This document shows, piece by piece, positions 1-6,108 of a stretch of DNA of 6,835 nucleotides. The position numbers and the translations under genes were made by a program. This stretch comes from an uncultured Ectothiorhodospiraceae bacterium. Its GTDB lineage: Bacteria; Pseudomonadota; Gammaproteobacteria; UBA6429; Thiohalophilaceae. The notes beneath the pieces were generated by a model. It saw nothing but the letters and a program-made list of their open reading frames with translations. It did no database searches and had not been told where the DNA came from. How positions within the stretch are numbered: the stretch's first letter is position 1; each line of letters starts with the position of its first letter. The stretch lies in contig CAMYMO010000434.1 of the NCBI GenBank assembly GCA_947259425.1, positions 1 through 6,835 on the forward strand, read 5' to 3'.

Positions 1-1
1 G

Positions 2-325
2 TTTGTCAGCAGGCACCACGCAATCATTATGCTTGTCGAGAGTGTGATCAATCCGGGTACCTTTGATATTTACATTGAAGACCTCAAGAGCAAAAACCAC
101 ACTTATGTTAATGATGAGCCAGTCAGCCGAGTCAAACTCGAAGATGGTGATATCGTGCGTATTGGTCGGAATACCATGAAATTTGATCCATCGGGTGCGG
201 TACCGGAATTAGAAGCCGTTGAGGTGGATTTAGAGTTGCCCAATCTGGCTGAACCCCAATCTCAGTCGCAAACCTGGAACTTTAGTCGGCGCTTGAGTCT
301 GATCACCTCCGATCAGGACGATTAA
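2..325 (+). CDS. FHA-domain protein, C-terminal part (5' end outside window)
   Basis: The frame is open from base 2, before the first ATG at 29, and the residues before that Met (FVSRHHAII) are the core SRxH motif of a forkhead-associated domain. The gene therefore starts left of the window. FHA domains bind phosphothreonine peptides. Visible here are the Ser and His of S-x-x-H, then SKNHTYVND, which corresponds to the usual S/T-N-G-T-x-V-N-G (the Gly is His here), and the closing strand LEDGDIVRIGRNTMKF. The GR strand of the domain lies outside. A tail of about 45 residues follows, acidic and Pro/Gln-rich, without a recognisable domain. The stop overlaps that of the convergent lysR gene by four bases. 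A paralogue lies at 2111-2521. FHA proteins often partner Ser/Thr kinases, phosphatases or secretion systems, but no partner is visible. The family call is firm; the role is unknown. Confidence 0.88.
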   Translation, partial: FVSRHHAIIMLVESVINPGTFDIYIEDLKSKNHTYVNDEPVSRVKLEDGDIVRIGRNTMKFDPSGAVPELEAVEVDLELPNLAEPQSQSQTWNFSRRLSLITSDQDD

Positions 326-1191
326 GTCATTCCATTTATTTCCTGTTTATCGACCCCAGCTTTTATTAATTTCACCAGCCTTTGAAGGCTTTCACTTTTA
401 GCATCCGTAAGCGGGTACTGTAGATATAGACTGATCCGATCATGTTGCTGATATTTTAACGGTACGGGTTGCAACAGACCGGTGTTTATTTCAGCCGTGA
501 CCATTTCTACCGGTAGCCAACCAAAGGCTAACCCTGATTCAATGTATTCCTTAGCTTGATGCACAGTGGTGACTGGCCAGCTTTGCTCGGTTGTGAGTTG
601 CTGCTCAGACTCCAGAATTACGCGAATAAACGGCTTGAGTGACGATGGATGAATGGGACAGTCCAATGCGAATAATGGGTGATGAGGATGCGCCACCGCC
701 AACAGTTCTATAGTGTCCAACAACAGATGGTTTTTATCCGGTAATCGGCTTGGGCTGATCACAATATCCGCCTGATTGAGATCGGCCGAGCCAAGTCCAT
801 GTTGAATCTTCAATCGGGTATGTGGCGATTGCTGGCGAAATGCTAACAAGGCCTTTTGTATTCGCTGGATTGGGCAGATGCCATCCAGCCAGAGATTGAT
901 CTTGGCCGTATCGCCGTTCTGTAGGTGCGCGGCATAACCGATTAAATCGTGATAATCGGTCAATAATTGACGAGCACGGGTCAGCAGGCGTTGGCCTGTC
1001 TCGGTTAATACCGCTCGACGCCCCTGTATCGTCAACAACTCAATTTGCAGCTGTTGCTCCAGCTTGCTAATGCTGTAGCTGATAGCCGATTGACTGCGGT
1101 CGAGCTGGGAAGCGGCTTGCGCAAAACCACCGGCATCCACCACCGTCTGCAGCACCCGCCAGGCGTCCAGATTCGCTTTTTGATCAGACAT
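322..1191 (-). CDS. LysR-family transcriptional regulator
   Basis: At 289 residues this has the normal length for a LysR-type regulator. Residues about 8-65 form the winged helix-turn-helix, with the family pattern GGFAQAASQLDRSQSAIS followed by a dimer helix beginning SKLEQQLQIELL and the wing RRAVLTETGQRLL. Residues about 90-285 are the periplasmic-binding-protein-like effector domain; the ligand cannot be read from the sequence. The start is fixed because the HTH begins only about eight residues in. There is no purine-rich ribosome binding site: the bases before the ATG are almost pure A/T. The gene is divergent from doxX with 108 bp between them and a LysR box 8-30 bp before its own start, so control of doxX and autoregulation are likely (inference from the family). 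Its stop overlaps that of the convergent FHA gene. Confidence 0.95.
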   Translation of the reverse strand: MSDQKANLDAWRVLQTVVDAGGFAQAASQLDRSQSAISYSISKLEQQLQIELLTIQGRRAVLTETGQRLLTRARQLLTDYHDLIGYAAHLQNGDTAKINLWLDGICPIQRIQKALLAFRQQSPHTRLKIQHGLGSADLNQADIVISPSRLPDKNHLLLDTIELLAVAHPHHPLFALDCPIHPSSLKPFIRVILESEQQLTTEQSWPVTTVHQAKEYIESGLAFGWLPVEMVTAEINTGLLQPVPLKYQQHDRISLYLQYPLTDAKSESLQRLVKLIKAGVDKQEINGMT

Positions 1192-1198
1192 AGTATAA

Positions 1199-1221
1199 AT
1201 ATATCAAAAATTTAGATATAT
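1199..1221. promoter_or_regulatory. LysR-type operator (ATC-N9-GAT box)
   Basis: A perfect 7-bp inverted repeat, ATATATC (1199-1205) and GATATAT (1215-1221), is separated by nine A/T bases. Its core is ATC-N9-GAT, with T1204-N11-A1216, the classical LysR recognition pattern. It lies 8-30 bp upstream of the lysR start and about 80-100 bp upstream of doxX, the usual place for a site that represses the regulator's own gene and activates the divergent one. The A/T richness of the region makes some chance symmetry possible, but the flanking G and C fit the motif. Confidence 0.68.
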
Positions 1222-1299
1222 AATCGTTAAAATAACACTTTTAATTCTAAAAAATTGAACCATAATACAATATAAGGCGATATAACAACGGAGGTACAC

Positions 1300-1824
1300 A
1301 TGGCTACCACAGGAACCGTACGGCAACAGACTTCAAAGTGGCTGGAAATAAGTAATCACTTACTCACTCGAATGCTGGAAAAAGTGGGGGGAGCAGAAGA
1401 ACTGTGTATCCTCGCGGCACGAGGATTAATCGGATTATTTTTTATCTATTTTGCCTTGGATAAATTTATTTCATATTCCGACACGGCGATCTATATGTCG
1501 TCGCTCGGGGTGCCGGGTATTTTACTTCCTATCATTATCTTGTTTGAGCTCGTTGCCGGGCTGGCACTGTTAGTCGGATGGCAAACCCGCAAAGCGGCGG
1601 TCGGGTTAGCGGGATTTACCGCATTAGCGGCATTGCTATTTCACTCAGACTTCTCCGAACCCGTACAGACAATTTTATTTATGAAAAATATGGCCATTGC
1701 TGGCGGCTTGTTATTATTTGTCGTGGTCGGGGCAGGGCAACATAGCCTGGATGCGCATGGTATTGGTTTGTTAAAGAAAACCAAGGCCAAACCTAAAACC
1801 CGGCGCAAAGCAAAAAAGAAATAA
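1300..1824 (+). CDS. DoxX-family integral membrane protein with lysine-rich C-terminal tail
   Basis: A 174-residue protein with four predicted membrane helices at about 36-53, 73-93, 98-115 and 131-146. Family features are Arg41 at the head of helix 1 (AARGLIGLFFIYFALDK), Glu83 in FELVAGLALLVG, and KNMAIAGGLLLF in the last helix. DoxX proteins are linked to thiosulfate:quinone oxidation in archaea and to redox stress in some bacteria, but most members, including this one, have no assigned substrate. A cytoplasmic-looking N-terminal extension of about 35 residues precedes helix 1. The last 16 residues are nearly all Lys/Arg (KKTKAKPKTRRKAKKK), unusual for the family. The start is supported by GGAGGT at 1290-1295, four bases before the ATG. 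Divergent lysR and the box between them suggest LysR control. No clear terminator follows. Confidence 0.9.
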   Translation: MATTGTVRQQTSKWLEISNHLLTRMLEKVGGAEELCILAARGLIGLFFIYFALDKFISYSDTAIYMSSLGVPGILLPIIILFELVAGLALLVGWQTRKAAVGLAGFTALAALLFHSDFSEPVQTILFMKNMAIAGGLLLFVVVGAGQHSLDAHGIGLLKKTKAKPKTRRKAKKK

Positions 1825-1886
1825 TACAAGTTAATTAATTTCGCTATGACTTAACCGAAATAGGCCGGCATTTTCTCCTTTACAGC

Positions 1887-2021
1887 ACCCTCTCCTGCAG
1901 GGAGACGGTGCAGGGGCAAAGATTGTTCCAGACTATCCTTTTGCATTTCCACCATCCTTGGTGGTTATGCACGAGGTAGGGCGAGGCAGCAAGCTAAAGC
2001 CGAGAGTTGGGGTGAGGGGGG
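1887..2021. repeat. GC-rich intergenic repeat element (REP/MITE-like)
   Basis: Between doxX and the second FHA gene lies a non-coding block clearly richer in GC than its flanks. It starts with CACCCTCTCCTGCAGGGAGA and ends with GAGTTGGGGTGAGGGGGG. These resemble the two halves of the short CCCTCTCC / GGTTGGGGTGAGGG repeats scattered through many proteobacterial chromosomes, and form imperfect terminal inverted repeats (CACCCTCTCC against CCCCCTCACCCC). The interior holds a small stem TCTCC-TGCAG-GGAGA at about 1891-1905 and a larger hairpin at 1942-1971. No open frame or transposase is present, so any mobility would be in trans. Boundaries are approximate, and whether it is multicopy cannot be seen from one window. 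Confidence 0.55.
1942..1971. other. Strong imperfect hairpin inside the repeat element
   Basis: TGCAT (1942-1946) pairs with ATGCA (1967-1971), and CCACCA (1949-1954) pairs with TGGTGG (1959-1964), with a TCCT loop and one symmetric 2x2 T/T internal loop. No T-run follows on either strand, so it does not look like an intrinsic terminator. Its central place in the repeat suggests a structural part of that element. Confidence 0.6.
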
Positions 2022-2110
2022 CCGTTACTCTAATTGCCGCTCGTTTTCGTCGTGTGAATTCAATATACTTATCAATTGAAGAATAATTATTTGTAGGATT
2101 TGTTTTTTAG

Positions 2111-2521
2111 ATGGCAACACTCATTCTTATGCAGGACGATCACGCGGGTGTGCGGTTTGTCATTGAAAAAATAAAGTTTACGATTGGACGTGGCGCGGAT
2201 AATGATATCAGTCTTGATGATGAGCTAGTCAGTAAGTGTCATGCCATTATTGAAGTCATTGTCAGTGATGATGATGAAAAGAAGGTCGAATATTTTTTAC
2301 ATGATCAGGACAGTACCAATTTCAGCTTTGTAAATGAAGAGCGGGTCAGTATCCGTCGTCTCAGCGATAAAGATATTATTCGTATTGGCAAAAGCAACTT
2401 CAAGTTTATCGACGATCAACGAGATAATTTAGATGTGACCACGAAGTTACAAAAAACCTGGATACCCGGTGTGTATGTCACCAAAAAGGGTAAAAAGAAA
2501 AAAGCCAAAAAGAAAAAATAA
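2111..2521 (+). CDS. FHA-domain protein with poly-lysine tail
   Basis: A 136-residue protein that is almost only an FHA domain (about 1-100). The phosphopeptide-binding loops are visible: GRGADNDISLDDELVSKCH gives the GR strand and S-x-x-H, with Lys for the usual Arg after Ser. STNFSFVNE corresponds to the N-G loop, Asn kept but Gly replaced by Phe. The domain closes with LSDKDIIRIGKSNFKF. From VSKCH to KFKF-equivalent strands it aligns ungapped over 60 residues with the partial FHA protein at 2-325, 24 identical by my count. The last dozen residues are almost all lysine (KKGKKKKAKKKK). The start is the first possible one: TAG stands in frame immediately before the ATG. The ribosome binding site is weak (TAGGAT, 2094-2099, about 11 bases away). 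TATACT at 2064-2069 could be a -10 box. It converges on the DUF502 gene. Partner and role unknown. Confidence 0.92.
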   Translation: MATLILMQDDHAGVRFVIEKIKFTIGRGADNDISLDDELVSKCHAIIEVIVSDDDEKKVEYFLHDQDSTNFSFVNEERVSIRRLSDKDIIRIGKSNFKFIDDQRDNLDVTTKLQKTWIPGVYVTKKGKKKKAKKKK

Positions 2522-2549
2522 AATTAATTCTGAAAAACTCGATCTAAGC

Positions 2550-3236
2550 TTAATTCGTTGGCTGATCGTTTTCATAACGTATTTTATCAGGCGCAACTGC
2601 GCCACCTGAAATAATAAACGTCATCGCTTCATCCATCGTCCAATCCGTCGAGACCAGGCTAGCCAGTGGTACGATTTCAAGATAGCCCGAGGTCGGGTTA
2701 GGCGTGGTCGGGACATAAACCGCGGCTAATTCCTGTCCGGTTTTTTCATCAGTTAATACACGAGTAACAAAACCCACGGTTTTCATATGCTCAGAAGGAA
2801 ACTCAATTAAAACCACACGTTGAATATTGTCGGGCTTGGTTTGTAATACAGAAAGAAACTGTTTAATGGCTTTATACACAGACTGAACGATTGGGATCTT
2901 ATGCACGAAATATTCAAAAATTCCGAGTAAGCGTTTACCCACGACGCGAGTGGTAATCCAGCCTAATAAATAGAGACCAATAATGGTAAATAAAATGGCC
3001 AGACTGTTTAATAGCCAGGGTGCCTGGATAAGTTCAGCGATATTGGGTGAGTGTTTTTCAATACCCCTGGCAAAGGTTCTGGCCCAGGGCAGGCCAATTT
3101 GTGAAAGTTGTTTTAAAACAAATTCGAAGACTGCCCAGGTAAACCAGATCGGGATGACGGTGAGGATACCGGCCAGGATATAGCGCTGTGCGCGGCTAAA
3201 AAAATGGGTTTTCGGTTTGTTTTTTTTATCGGCCAT
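2550..3236 (-). CDS. DUF502-family membrane protein
   Basis: A 228-residue protein, normal length for the DUF502 family, which also includes the plant LIKE-COV proteins; the bacterial function is unknown. There are two predicted membrane helices at about 19-41 and 75-96. They are followed by the family segments KIPIVQSVYKAIKQ (about 113-126), VVLIEFPSEHMKTVGFVT (about 141-158) and the signature VPTTPNPTSGYLEIVP (about 175-190), which make the assignment secure. The N-terminus is short and basic, the C-terminal two thirds soluble. The upstream gene on the same strand ends 26 bp before its start, so co-transcription is likely. The ribosome binding site is weak (AGG in an A/T-rich leader). It converges on the FHA gene with 28 bp between the stops and no clear shared hairpin. 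The opposite-strand lysine codons would give its 3' transcript U-rich runs. Confidence 0.93.
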   Translation of the reverse strand: MADKKNKPKTHFFSRAQRYILAGILTVIPIWFTWAVFEFVLKQLSQIGLPWARTFARGIEKHSPNIAELIQAPWLLNSLAILFTIIGLYLLGWITTRVVGKRLLGIFEYFVHKIPIVQSVYKAIKQFLSVLQTKPDNIQRVVLIEFPSEHMKTVGFVTRVLTDEKTGQELAAVYVPTTPNPTSGYLEIVPLASLVSTDWTMDEAMTFIISGGAVAPDKIRYENDQPTN

Positions 3237-3262
3237 GGTTTTTTATATAACCTAATTTCGTT

Positions 3263-3982
3263 TTAGTTATCGGGTATTTGTTGTCGTAGTTTGTCACGAT
3301 CATACCACCAATGATCACTGATGATGATGTCTAATACCTTGGCCAGCTTGGGTAAAAAGATGGCAGGATCGTTGAGTTCCATGCGCTCAATCCAGAATTC
3401 CAGCATCTCCTGATCGTCAACCTGGGAGTGGCGTTTAGCGACCTGTGCGATCATCTGTGTGGCGAGGAATTTCAGACTCTCGGCTTTATCACCTTCGCAA
3501 CGAATGTCGGCAAGATAATGGGCGGTTATCGCGGCGACGGCGGCACCATCGGAGTTATCCGGGGTTTCATCAATAATATGCTGCAACATGGCGACACTGG
3601 TTTCAGGACTGATCGGGAAGGTGACCGCTAACCAAACGCCATTGGCGAGCGCGATGATGGAATCATCGAGTTCGCACTGAAACATCACATCACAGGCCTC
3701 GACCGCCTTTTGCCACAACGATAATTCGATAAAATGGTCGAAACAGTTTTTAGCCCGATCCCAGGCCTCGGTCTTGTTCTCCAGCGCCAGATAACTGGAG
3801 GCGATATCGAGTTCAAGTGTGTAACGTTCTTCTGTATTACTTCCATTTGGCGAAGTCTCATCCGTCATTTGGGACAATTGTTCCAGCTGGGAATTGAGCA
3901 ATGCCTGGGTATCTTCATTTTCGAGCACATTGAAGGCTTGATCGATGGCGACACCGGCGCGGGTTTCATCATTATTAGACAT
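3263..3982 (-). CDS. Hypothetical acidic helical protein, possibly TPR-like
   Basis: A 239-residue protein that I do not recognise by name. It has no signal peptide or membrane segment, is acidic, and appears almost wholly alpha-helical. Residues about 50-110 (YTLELDIASSYLALENKTEAW, then CFDHFIELSLWQKAVEACD) have the paired-helix spacing and small/aromatic pattern of tetratricopeptide-type repeats; this is a fold-level guess only. The C-terminus is distinctive: DHWWYDRDKLRQQIPDN, with two Trp and a Tyr next to charged residues. The first 50 residues are low-complexity Asn/Glu/Gln-rich. It is the first gene of a probable operon with DUF502 (26 bp gap), pointing to a shared but unknown role, perhaps as a cytoplasmic partner. 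The start at 3982 has only a weak AAGAG upstream. It is divergent from the amidohydrolase gene. Confidence 0.85.
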   Translation of the reverse strand: MSNNDETRAGVAIDQAFNVLENEDTQALLNSQLEQLSQMTDETSPNGSNTEERYTLELDIASSYLALENKTEAWDRAKNCFDHFIELSLWQKAVEACDVMFQCELDDSIIALANGVWLAVTFPISPETSVAMLQHIIDETPDNSDGAAVAAITAHYLADIRCEGDKAESLKFLATQMIAQVAKRHSQVDDQEMLEFWIERMELNDPAIFLPKLAKVLDIIISDHWWYDRDKLRQQIPDN

Positions 3983-4013
3983 TTAATTCAGACTCTTGAA
4001 TAGGGGAGCGTAT

Positions 4014-4038
4014 TCTAATAGTTTGGTCTACTATTCGA
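4014..4038. promoter_or_regulatory. Interrupted dyad in the divergent intergenic region
   Basis: AATAGT (4017-4022) and ACTATT (4030-4035) form a perfect 6-bp inverted repeat with a 7-base spacer. After one mismatch the pairing goes on for two more bases on each side (TTC/GAC). It lies 32 bp from the minus-strand hypothetical gene and about 75 bp from the amidohydrolase gene, the expected place for an operator serving one or both. It does not fit the LysR pattern at its centre. The binding protein is unknown. Confidence 0.35.
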
Positions 4039-4063
4039 CAAGACGTAAACGTTGATTATGCCC

Positions 4064-4100
4064 GGCGCTTTAATCTAAACAGGCGTTTTAATCCAAAAAC
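4064..4100 (+). repeat. Tandem direct repeat upstream of the amidohydrolase gene
   Basis: Two adjacent copies, GGCGCTTTAATCTAAAC (4064-4080) and GGCGTTTTAATCCAAAAAC (4082-4100), repeat at 18-base spacing with two substitutions and two extra A in the second. They end directly before the ribosome binding site of the amidohydrolase gene. The period is near two helical turns, so both copies would face the same side of DNA. This suits a pair of activator or repressor sites, though chance duplication is possible. Confidence 0.45.
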
Positions 4101-4110
4101 GAGGGAAATG

Positions 4111-5022
4111 ATGCCAAAAATACCATTGCAGCTATTAAACACTTACATTTTACTCGGAATTTTATCGATTTCAAAAGTAACGATGGCGGATGAACCGTTT
4201 GCCGATGTGCATCTGCATTTTAATTGGGATCAGGAGGAACTGGTCTCGGCTGAAGAAGCGCTGGCAACACTGGAAAAACATAACGTCGTCTTCGCGGTCG
4301 TCTTCAGTGTGCCTTCGGATAATGCTTTGAAGCTAAGCAAGCTTAAACCTAAAAGCATCATTCCATTTTTTTCACCCTATATCACCGGACACAGTCGGAA
4401 TAACTGGTATTACGATGAGAAGGTGTTAGAACGGGCTCGTGAAGGTTTGCAACAGGGAATCTATAAGGGAATCGGTGAGTTACATGTTATCTCCGGTCTC
4501 GGTCCGCGTCGAGATAATCCAATATTACAAGGTTTATTAGCAATGGCCGCGGAGTTTAATGTGCCATTTAATATCCATACCGAAACGTCGGATTACCGTT
4601 TTTTAGCACCCATTTGCCAAAAACATCCAAAGGTTCGCTTCTTATGGGCGCATGCCGGTGGCGTTTTGGGGCCAGAACATTCGGCCGGTATCTTGCAGGC
4701 CTGTAATAATGTCTGGATAGAATTATCTGCCCGTGACCCTAAACATTACGGCGGTCTACTGGATGATCAGGGAACGTTAAGAAAAGGTTGGTATGACATT
4801 ATTACTCGTTATCCAGATCGATTTATGGTGGGAACCGATCCGGTTTGGAATGCGCACCAGGTCAATCGTTGGTATGAAGCGGATGAAGGCTGGAAGCATT
4901 ATGCCAAGTTTATTCAGTTTCACCGAAAATGGATGACAGAATTACCAAAAGAAGTTGAAGAAAAAATAAGACTTAAAAATGCGTTGAAGTTTTTTAAGGT
5001 AGACTTGGGGTCGCTAAAATAA
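4111..5022 (+). CDS. Probable exported metal-dependent amidohydrolase (amidohydrolase-2/TIM-barrel)
   Basis: The protein has 303 residues counted from the second of two adjacent ATGs. GAGGG at 4101-4105 lies five bases before ATG 4111 but only two before ATG 4108, so 4111 is the better start. Residues about 2-26 look like a signal peptide: a basic start, the hydrophobic stretch YILLGILSI, and a possible cleavage site after VTMA. The mature part has the metal ligands of the amidohydrolase superfamily in order: D-V-H-L-H (Asp32, His34, His36), Glu123 in GIGELH, His156 in FNIHTE, His181 in WAHAGG, and Asp243 in VGTDPVW. It should hydrolyse or decarboxylate a small substrate, in the periplasm if the signal is real; the substrate cannot be inferred. 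An internal Met at the predicted cleavage site could give a cytoplasmic form. It is followed after 22 bp by tas and is probably co-transcribed. Confidence 0.87.
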   Translation: MPKIPLQLLNTYILLGILSISKVTMADEPFADVHLHFNWDQEELVSAEEALATLEKHNVVFAVVFSVPSDNALKLSKLKPKSIIPFFSPYITGHSRNNWYYDEKVLERAREGLQQGIYKGIGELHVISGLGPRRDNPILQGLLAMAAEFNVPFNIHTETSDYRFLAPICQKHPKVRFLWAHAGGVLGPEHSAGILQACNNVWIELSARDPKHYGGLLDDQGTLRKGWYDIITRYPDRFMVGTDPVWNAHQVNRWYEADEGWKHYAKFIQFHRKWMTELPKEVEEKIRLKNALKFFKVDLGSLK

Positions 5023-5044
5023 ATAATTTAATGTGAGCTAGAAA

Positions 5045-6088
5045 ATGGAATATAAAAAACTCGGAAAAACCGACATAGAAGTTAGTGCCATCTGTCTGGG
5101 TACCATGACCTGGGGTGAACAAAATACACAGGCTGAAGCCTTCGCGCAAATGGATTATGCTATTGAGCATGGCGTTAATTTTTTTGATACGGCAGAGTTG
5201 TACGCCATTCCTCCTAAAGCAGAAACTTACGGTAAGACCGAAGAGATTATTGGTAATTGGCTGGCCACAAGTGGTAAGCGAAATGAAATTGTGTTGGCCT
5301 CAAAGGTAGCCGGTCCGGGTGAAGAATGGCTGCCGCATATACGTAATGGTAAATCGCGGCTAAATAGGATCACTATTGAAGCAGCGCTCAATGATAGTTT
5401 GAAACGCTTGCAAACCGATTATCTGGATTTATACCAATTGCATTGGCCGGATCGTAAAACCAATTTCTTCGGTCATTTAGGCTATCCGCATGATCCTGAT
5501 GATCAACCGGTTCCCATTGAAGAGACCCTTGAGGTATTAAATGATATCGTGAACAGCGGTAAGGTGCGTCACATTGGTTTGTCGAATGAAACCCCGTGGG
5601 GCGTGATGCAGTTTATCAAGACCAGTGAAAATAAAAACTGGCCTCGTGTGGTCAGTGTGCAAAATCCTTATTCACTATTAAACAGAAGCTTTGAAGTCGG
5701 CCTCGCCGAAGTGGCCATTCGTGAGCAAGTAGGGTTGCTGGCCTATTCTCCATTAGGATTTGGTGTGTTGTCTGGTAAGTACTTAAACAATCAAAAACCG
5801 GCCGGTGCTCGTATTAGCCTTTGGCCTGATTATGATCGTTATATGAATGAACAGGCCGTCGCGGCCACCGGACAATATGTTCAACTTGCCAAACAACATA
5901 ACCTGGACCCGGCGCAAATGGCGTTGGCTTATATCAATAGTCGACCGTTCCTGACCAGTAACATTATCGGTGCGACCAGTATGGAGCAGTTAAAGGTTAA
6001 TATAGCCAGTGCCGATCTGGTATTAAGTAACGAGGTGTTGGATGGTATAGAGCAAATCCATATTCAACACCCAAACCCTTCGCCGTAG
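5045..6088 (+). CDS. tas: Tas-like NADPH-dependent aldo/keto reductase
   Basis: A 347-residue aldo/keto reductase, matching E. coli Tas (346 residues) in length and in long conserved stretches such as DSLKRLQTDYLDLYQ, QNPYSLLNRSFEVGLAEV and the GKYLN-KPAGAR loop. The catalytic tetrad is visible: Asp48 and Tyr53 (FDTAELY), Lys87 (LASKV) and His133 (QLHWP). The cofactor end is seen in VGLLAYSPLGFGVLSGKY and in IIGATSMEQLKVNI. The fold is a TIM barrel, soluble and cytoplasmic. E. coli Tas was named for suppressing a tyrosine auxotroph under starvation; the natural substrate is unclear. The ribosome binding site is weak (GAG, seven bases before the ATG). The gene follows the amidohydrolase by 22 bp and ends just before an intrinsic terminator, so the two probably form one transcription unit. 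Confidence 0.95.
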   Translation: MEYKKLGKTDIEVSAICLGTMTWGEQNTQAEAFAQMDYAIEHGVNFFDTAELYAIPPKAETYGKTEEIIGNWLATSGKRNEIVLASKVAGPGEEWLPHIRNGKSRLNRITIEAALNDSLKRLQTDYLDLYQLHWPDRKTNFFGHLGYPHDPDDQPVPIEETLEVLNDIVNSGKVRHIGLSNETPWGVMQFIKTSENKNWPRVVSVQNPYSLLNRSFEVGLAEVAIREQVGLLAYSPLGFGVLSGKYLNNQKPAGARISLWPDYDRYMNEQAVAATGQYVQLAKQHNLDPAQMALAYINSRPFLTSNIIGATSMEQLKVNIASADLVLSNEVLDGIEQIHIQHPNPSP

Positions 6089-6108
6089 TGGTGTGTTAAT
6101 GGTTTGGT

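Noticed and set aside
1641..1829. Minus-strand open frame opposite the doxX 3' half
   Set aside because: It is the complement of well-supported doxX codons, is rich in Phe and Asn runs from the lysine tail, and has no family features.
1942..1971. Hairpin as the doxX terminator
   Set aside because: No T-run follows on either strand and it lies over 100 bp after the stop, inside the repeat.
2488..2521. A-rich lysine codons as a programmed frameshift site
   Set aside because: The AAAAAAG run is in the wrong phase for the usual A-AAA-AAG slip, and no stimulating hairpin follows.
2983..3183. Plus-strand open frame opposite DUF502
   Set aside because: It is antisense to a secure family member and has no ribosome binding site or recognisable domain.
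3428..3631. Plus-strand open frame opposite the hypothetical helical gene
   Set aside because: It has a Gly- and Ile-rich shadow composition and no ribosome binding site, and the minus-strand frame is longer and fits the operon.
3734..4003. Plus-strand open frame opposite the start of the hypothetical helical gene
   Set aside because: It covers the divergent promoter area and has no motif; the antisense gene has better coding features.
5115..5309. Second plus-strand frame inside tas
   Set aside because: It lies out of frame within a clear aldo/keto reductase that keeps its catalytic residues.
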